From NCBI RefSeq assembly GCF_014192645.1, contig NZ_JACHYE010000014.1, forward strand, positions 1-64,000: 64,000 nucleotides of DNA, in the 5' to 3' direction. Source of the stretch: Herbaspirillum sp. Sphag64. GTDB taxonomy: Bacteria; Pseudomonadota; Gammaproteobacteria; Burkholderiales; Burkholderiaceae_D. A program made the translations under genes and the position numbers. Shown here one piece after another: positions 59,598 through 64,000 of this stretch (position 1 is the stretch's first letter; the number at the start of each line of letters is the position of its first letter). The notes under the pieces were generated by a model. It saw only the letters and a list, made by a program, of their open reading frames with translations. It was not told the DNA's origin and made no database searches.

Positions 59598-60748
59598 GCG
59601 ATGGCTTCTTGATTCGCTTCCTTGCCGAGCGCGATAAAGCGTTGCAGATGATGGTCTTCATCGCCCAGTTGATGATCGATCATGATCAGGCGCTTGGCAT
59701 AGTGTGCCAGTGGCAGCTCCCAGGTCATGCCGATACCGCCGTGCAGCTGGATGCTCTCTTCCGCCACCAGTGTGCCGATACGGCCGATGCTGGCTTTCGC
59801 CGCCGATAGTGCACGTTCGCGCGTGAGACGGTCTGCATCGAGCGCCGCAGCGGCGTTGATGACGGCCGAGCGTGCCTGTTCGACTTCCAGCAGCAGATCG
59901 GCCATGCGGTGTTGCAGCGCCTGAAAGCTGCCGATTGGTAAGCCAAACTGCTGGCGCGTGCGTAAATAGTCCAGCGTTGCTGCCTTGGCCGCTTCCATCG
60001 CGCCCAGTGCTTCGGCACACAAGGCTAGTACGCCACGACCGATGACCCGTTCCAGAATCGCATGGCCCTGATGCAGCGGACCAAGCAGCGCCTCTGGGCT
60101 GAGTGTGACATCGCGCAGTTGCAGTTCGGCCACGCGGCCACCGTCAATTGCCGGATAGCCGTGGATGGTCAGGCCGGGCGTGTTAGCCGGCAGCAGAAAG
60201 AGCGAGATGCCGTTGTTGTCGTCGACAGCACCAGCCGTGCGAGCAGAAATCACAAATACATCCGCCGCTTCACCTTGTGCAACCACTGCCTTGGCGCCAT
60301 TGAGTCGCCAACCATCGTTAATCTGCTCGGCACGGGTATGCACGCGCGCCAGTTCGTAATGGTTGCCGGGTTCATCGTGTGCCAGCGCAGCGATGGTGGT
60401 GCCGGCGATGAGTTCTTCCAGCAAGGCCTTCTGGTTTGTATTACCTGCGCTGGCAATGGCATCGCCTGCCAGAATCGCGCTGCCCAGAACAGGCTCGACC
60501 ACCAGCCCGCGACCGAGCGCTTCGAATACCACCGCAATATCAAAGCCACTGCCGCCAAAGCCGCCATGGTCTTCACTGAACAGGGCTGCCAGCACGCCAA
60601 GGTTGGCCAGTTGCTGCCAGATATCGCGGCTGAAGCCGTCGGCAGACTGGATGATCTTGTTGCGCTTTTCAAACGGATATTGTTCGCTGAGGAAGCGCTC
60701 CAGACTATCTGACAGCATCCGGCGTTCTTCTGTATGGGAAAAATTCAT
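59594..60748 (-). CDS. Acyl-CoA dehydrogenase, PimD-like small subunit
   Basis: The ATG at 60748 behind GAGGAAG gives 384 residues. N-terminal M-N-F-S-H-T-E-E-R-R-M-L-S-D-S-L-E-R-F is very like pimeloyl-CoA dehydrogenase small subunits. The FAD-binding region near 110-170 is degenerate relative to standard ACADs, and the C-terminal domain includes Q-L-H-G-G-I-G-M-T-W-E-L. Two neighbouring ACAD genes of unequal type are typical of heteromeric dicarboxylyl-CoA dehydrogenases. It lies 10 bp after its partner gene. Confidence 0.85.
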   Translation of the reverse strand: MNFSHTEERRMLSDSLERFLSEQYPFEKRNKIIQSADGFSRDIWQQLANLGVLAALFSEDHGGFGGSGFDIAVVFEALGRGLVVEPVLGSAILAGDAIASAGNTNQKALLEELIAGTTIAALAHDEPGNHYELARVHTRAEQINDGWRLNGAKAVVAQGEAADVFVISARTAGAVDDNNGISLFLLPANTPGLTIHGYPAIDGGRVAELQLRDVTLSPEALLGPLHQGHAILERVIGRGVLALCAEALGAMEAAKAATLDYLRTRQQFGLPIGSFQALQHRMADLLLEVEQARSAVINAAAALDADRLTRERALSAAKASIGRIGTLVAEESIQLHGGIGMTWELPLAHYAKRLIMIDHQLGDEDHHLQRFIALGKEANQEAIA

Positions 60749-60758
60749 GTCAGCTTCC

Positions 60759-61961
60759 TCACAGGCCAAGGATCATCTTGGAGATGATGTTTTTCTGGAT
60801 TTCATTGGAGCCGCCGAAGATCGACAGCTTGCGATTGTTGAAATACTGGGCAGCGGCATTGGTGATGGTGCTGCCTTCGCTACCTTCAGCAACTTCAGTA
60901 ACTTCAGCGAGTTCGTCATCCGACAGGAACGGACGCGCATAAGGGCCCATCGCACGGCGGGTGAGGGAGGTAATTTCCTGACGGATTTCAGTGCCACGGA
61001 TTTTGAGCATCGAGCTTTCCGCACCCGGTACGCCGCCACCGGCAACGGCGGCGATGACGCGCAGGTTGGTGGTCTTCATGTTTTCCAGATCAATCTCTAC
61101 CCGTGCCAGACGCATGGCAAAGGCCGGATCGTCGAGCAAGGGTTTGCCGTTGCGGGTCTGCTTGGCAGCGAGTCGTTTCAGCCGCTCCAGTGCTGCGACC
61201 GAAAAGCCGATGCCGGCGATATTGGTACGTTCGTAGGTGAGCAGGTATTTGGCACAGGTCCAGCCACGGTTTTCTTCGCCGACCAGATTGGCAACCGGCA
61301 CCCGTACATCGGTGAAGAACACTTCATTGACTTCATGCGCACCATCGAGGGTGATGATAGGGCGGATTTCCACGCCCGGCGCATGCATGTCGATGAGCAG
61401 GAAGCTGATGCCTTCCTGCTTCTTGGCATCACGGTCGGTACGCACCAGACAGAAAATCATGTTGGCGTGATGGCCCAGCGTGGTCCAGGTCTTTTGGCCG
61501 TTGACGATGTAGTGATCACCATCGCGCACGGCGGTAGTTTTGACTGCCGCCAGGTCCGAGCCGGCACCGGGTTCGGAGTAACCCTGACACCACCAGTCCT
61601 GACCATTGAGGATGCGCGGCAGCCAATACTGCTGCTGTGCCGGACTACCGTATTTGATCAGCACCGGGCCCAGCATGTTGACCCCAAACGGGACAACGCG
61701 CGGAGCATTGGCGAGGCAGCATTCGTGTTCAAAGATGAATTTTTCGACGGTGGTCCAGCCGGGGCCGCCAAATTGCTGTGGCCAGTGATTGGCCAGCCAG
61801 CCACGGGCGTTGAGGGTGGCATGCCATTTTTCCATCTCGGCCTTGCTCAAATGATCGCCGGCGGCGACTTTGGCTGCGACCTCAGGCGCCAGTTTCTCGG
61901 CAAGAAATTGACGGACTTCCTGACGGAAGCGTTCTTCTTCGGCGGTGAAGTTCAAATCCAT
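60759..61961 (-). CDS. Acyl-CoA dehydrogenase, PimC-like large subunit
   Basis: The ATG at 61961 behind GAGGAG gives 400 residues beginning M-D-L-N-F-T-A-E-E-E-R-F-R-Q-E-V-R-Q-F-L. Motifs are W-C-Q-G-Y-S-E-P-G-A-G-S-D-L-A (FAD site), N-G-Q-K-T-W-T-T-L-G-H-H-A-N-M and C-terminal I-F-G-G-S-N-E-I-Q-K-N-I-I-S-K. This matches the large subunit of pimeloyl-CoA-type dehydrogenases. With the downstream PimD-like subunit it would introduce the 2,3-double bond into a dicarboxylyl-CoA. Confidence 0.88.
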   Translation of the reverse strand: MDLNFTAEEERFRQEVRQFLAEKLAPEVAAKVAAGDHLSKAEMEKWHATLNARGWLANHWPQQFGGPGWTTVEKFIFEHECCLANAPRVVPFGVNMLGPVLIKYGSPAQQQYWLPRILNGQDWWCQGYSEPGAGSDLAAVKTTAVRDGDHYIVNGQKTWTTLGHHANMIFCLVRTDRDAKKQEGISFLLIDMHAPGVEIRPIITLDGAHEVNEVFFTDVRVPVANLVGEENRGWTCAKYLLTYERTNIAGIGFSVAALERLKRLAAKQTRNGKPLLDDPAFAMRLARVEIDLENMKTTNLRVIAAVAGGGVPGAESSMLKIRGTEIRQEITSLTRRAMGPYARPFLSDDELAEVTEVAEGSEGSTITNAAAQYFNNRKLSIFGGSNEIQKNIISKMILGL

Positions 61962-61972
61962 GCGGATGCTCC

Positions 61973-63163
61973 TCAATAAATCTCGAACAGGCCAGCGGCA
62001 CCCATGCCACCAGCGATACACATGGTGACCACGGCATATTTGACGCCACGGCGTTTGCCTTCGAGCAGGATGTGGCCTGCCAGTCGCGCACCGGTCATAC
62101 CGAATGGATGGCCGATGGAGATCGCGCCGCCGTTGACATTGAGCAGGGCGTCATCAATTCCCAGACGCTGCTGGCAATAGATGGCTTGGGAGGCAAAGGC
62201 TTCGTTGAGCTCCCACAGGCCGATGTCATTGACGGTCAGGCCGTGGCGCGCCAGCAGCTTGGGTACCGCAAACACCGGGCCGATCCCCATTTCATCGGGC
62301 TCGCAACCGGCCACCGCAAGACCGCGAAATGCGCCCAGCGGCTGCAGATTGGCACGCTCGGCAGCGCGTGCTTCCATCAGCACGCAGGCGGATGCCCCAT
62401 CGGACAATTGTGATGAGTTACCGGCGGTGATGAACTTGTCGGCACCCATGACTGGTGCCAGCTTGGCCAGCGCCTCATAGGTAGTGCCACGGCGGTTGCA
62501 GGTGTCGGCATCGACGGTGACTTCGCGCTGGGTGACGGCCCCGGTTTCCTTGTCGGTGACGGCCATGGTGGTGGTGCAGGCGATGATTTCATCGCGGTAG
62601 CGACCGGCCAGTTGTGCGGCTTCGGTTTTGCGCTGACTTTCTGCGGAGAAGCGGTCTTGCGCTTCGCGGCTGATGTTGTAACGCTGCGCGACGATATCAG
62701 CGGTCTCGATCATCGGCAGATACAGATCCGGTTTGTGCGCCTGAATCCAGGGGTCGATACCGCTATCGCCGGCATCGGTGGCACTGCGGCTGCGGATTTG
62801 CGAAATGCTTTCGACGCCGCCGGCAATCATCGCCGGTGCACCTTCGACCACGATACGGCCAGCCGCCATGGCAATCGCTTGCAGTCCGGAGGCGCAGAAA
62901 CGGTTGACGGTGGCACCGGCAATGGTGATCGGCAGTCCGGCGCGGATCACTGCTTGCCGGGCGATGTTGCGGCCGGTGGTGCCTTCCGGATAGCCGCAGC
63001 CGAGGATGGCATCTTCGATCAGGTTGGGATCGATGGTAGCCCGTTCGACCGCTGCCTTCACTGCGAAGGCAGCCAGCGTGGCGCCCGGCGTGATGTTGAA
63101 TTCGCCCCGATGGGCCTTGGTCAAAGGGGTTCTGGCAGTACTGACGATGACAGCTTCACGCAT
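61973..63163 (-). CDS. Acetyl-CoA acyltransferase (thiolase), PimB-like
   Basis: The 396-residue thiolase has nucleophile Cys in V-N-R-F-C-A-S-G-L-Q-A-I, the His of G-G-A-I-S-I-G-H-P-F-G-M-T-G-A-R and the second Cys in M-C-I-A-G-G-M-G-A-A-G. Length and spacing are standard. It cleaves 3-oxoacyl-CoA with CoA; in the pim scheme it turns 3-oxopimeloyl-CoA into glutaryl-CoA plus acetyl-CoA. It is 11 bp upstream of the PimC-like gene. Confidence 0.92.
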   Translation of the reverse strand: MREAVIVSTARTPLTKAHRGEFNITPGATLAAFAVKAAVERATIDPNLIEDAILGCGYPEGTTGRNIARQAVIRAGLPITIAGATVNRFCASGLQAIAMAAGRIVVEGAPAMIAGGVESISQIRSRSATDAGDSGIDPWIQAHKPDLYLPMIETADIVAQRYNISREAQDRFSAESQRKTEAAQLAGRYRDEIIACTTTMAVTDKETGAVTQREVTVDADTCNRRGTTYEALAKLAPVMGADKFITAGNSSQLSDGASACVLMEARAAERANLQPLGAFRGLAVAGCEPDEMGIGPVFAVPKLLARHGLTVNDIGLWELNEAFASQAIYCQQRLGIDDALLNVNGGAISIGHPFGMTGARLAGHILLEGKRRGVKYAVVTMCIAGGMGAAGLFEIY

Positions 63164-63218
63164 GTTGATTGGCTCCGTTGATGTTATTGGTATAGGTTTT
63201 ATTCGGCCTCATTCGGCT

Positions 63219-64000
63219 TCATTCGGCCTGATTGAGGCTGTCGAAGCTGGCACCGCGTTCGACCAGCTCCACCAACAGGGGGGATGGTTTCCAGAACAGT
63301 GGATCTTCCTCGGCGAAGCGGCGGAGATCGGCCAGGACCTGTGGCAGACCGATCTGGTCGGCATACTTCAGTGGGCCACCACGGTAGCGCGGGAAGCCGT
63401 AGCCATACAGCAGCGTGACATCGACATCGAGCGGACGTAGCGCAATGCCTTCGTGCACCACATTGGCGGCCTCATTGATCATCGCAGCAAGATAGCGGCG
63501 GATGATTTCTTCGTCGCTGAACTGGCGTGGGGTAATGCCGGCACGTTGACGCTCGCTGTCGATGATGGCCAATACCTCGGGATCAGGCTGGCCGTTGCGT
63601 GAGCCTTCGGCATAACGGTAATAGCCGCGGCCAGTCTTTTGACCAAACCAGCCTTGCTCGCACAGGCGGTCGGCAATCTGCACATAGCGTGCACGTGGGT
63701 CGCGGGTTGGCGCGCGCCGTTTGCGAGCGGCCCAGCCAATGTCGCCGCCGGCCAGATCAGACATTTCGAACGGTCCCATCGGATAGCCGAAGTTGCGCAC
63801 GGCCTGATCGATCTGATACGGCGAGGCGCCATCTTCCATCAGGAAGTCGGCAGCCTGACGGTAGATCGCCAGCAAGCGGTTGCCGATGAAGCCATCGCAG
63901 ACACCAGCGCGTACCGGCACCTTGCGCAAGGCTTTGGCGAGCGCAAAGGCAGTCGCTACGACATCGGCGGAAACACGTTGTGGCACCACAATTTCCAGCA
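63219..64000 (-). CDS. 3-Hydroxyacyl-CoA dehydrogenase (PimF-like), C-terminal part, cut by window edge
   Basis: About 260 codons are visible; the frame stays open to base 64000, so the N-terminal portion lies outside. Visible pieces are G-V-C-D-G-F-I-G-N-R-L-L-A-I-Y and G-Y-P-M-G-P-F-E-M-S-D-L-A-G-G-D-I-G-W, the 3HCDH C-terminal domain. Then come W-F-G-Q-K-T-G-R-G-Y-Y-R-Y and a second, shorter repeat with Y-G-Y-G-F-P-R-Y-R-G-G-P. This is the tail layout of FadB/PimF-type multifunctional proteins, whose missing N-terminus would hold an enoyl-CoA hydratase and the NAD-binding fold. It is the most upstream visible gene of the operon. Confidence 0.9.
   Translation of the reverse strand, partial: LEIVVPQRVSADVVATAFALAKALRKVPVRAGVCDGFIGNRLLAIYRQAADFLMEDGASPYQIDQAVRNFGYPMGPFEMSDLAGGDIGWAARKRRAPTRDPRARYVQIADRLCEQGWFGQKTGRGYYRYAEGSRNGQPDPEVLAIIDSERQRAGITPRQFSDEEIIRRYLAAMINEAANVVHEGIALRPLDVDVTLLYGYGFPRYRGGPLKYADQIGLPQVLADLRRFAEEDPLFWKPSPLLVELVERGASFDSLNQAE

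Noticed and set aside
60363-61979. 538-codon plus-strand open frame across the acyl-CoA dehydrogenases
   Set aside because: Shadow of two clear ACAD genes on the minus strand; its translation has no recognisable domain.

Overview
The window looks like chromosome of a betaproteobacterium of the order Burkholderiales, possibly Oxalobacteraceae. This is inferred from gene content (many LysR regulators, aromatic-acid:H+ symport with homogentisate catabolism, PAS-GGDEF-EAL proteins, a pim-like beta-oxidation operon, moderately high G+C) and not from a marker gene. No rRNA, tRNA or CRISPR array was seen.

1-5620 is an A+T-richer accessory island of addiction modules and scars, mostly on the minus strand. 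It holds a RES-like ORF, a HigB/HigA-type pair, two near-identical symE genes with a decayed second higA between them, DUF3800 and IS3-transposase fragments, a MazE/MazF pair, and an 837-bp tandem duplication. The duplication leaves a truncated integrase, a second complete antitoxin and a 21-codon stump of the toxin.

5633-19867 is a minus-strand block that reads as lysine/pipecolate catabolism. It contains an aminotransferase, a complete PotABCD-type ABC transporter, a three-subunit HcnABC/LhpBEF-like dehydrogenase, an aminoadipate-semialdehyde dehydrogenase, a LysR regulator, a D-2-hydroxyglutarate dehydrogenase-like flavoenzyme and a DUF1338 (2-oxoadipate dioxygenase/decarboxylase) protein. 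Proposed flow: cyclic or secondary-amine lysine derivative -> aminoadipate semialdehyde -> 2-aminoadipate -> 2-oxoadipate -> D-2-hydroxyglutarate -> 2-oxoglutarate.

20126-41743 is mixed. It has a START-domain protein, a YceI lipoprotein, the Cho nuclease, a periplasmic binding protein coupled to a CHASE-PAS-PAS-GGDEF-EAL protein, an EamA exporter, an HDOD protein, a FUSC exporter, a LysR divergent from an acetyl-CoA hydrolase/transferase, a lone receiver domain, a PAS-PAS-GGDEF-EAL protein, a PepSY-flavodoxin-reductase fusion behind a good Fur box, and an arylformamidase-like hydrolase.

41778-47806 is a homogentisate unit: LysR divergent from an AAHS transporter, then hmgA, fahA, maiA and a strong terminator. 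48070-54881 holds a GGDEF(degenerate)-EAL protein, a MaoC protein divergent from a MarR regulator across a 24-bp near-palindrome, an MFS transporter, a DedA-rhodanese fusion, a LysR and a small protein with a structured leader.

55286-64000 carries LysR + gcdH (glutaryl-CoA dehydrogenase), convergent with a minus-strand operon: class III CoA transferase, enoyl-CoA hydratase, two acyl-CoA dehydrogenases, thiolase and a 3-hydroxyacyl-CoA dehydrogenase cut by the window edge. The set resembles the pimeloyl-CoA (pim) pathway, whose C5 product glutaryl-CoA would feed GcdH. The window therefore appears to hold both the aminoadipate branch and the glutaryl-CoA end of lysine/dicarboxylate degradation.
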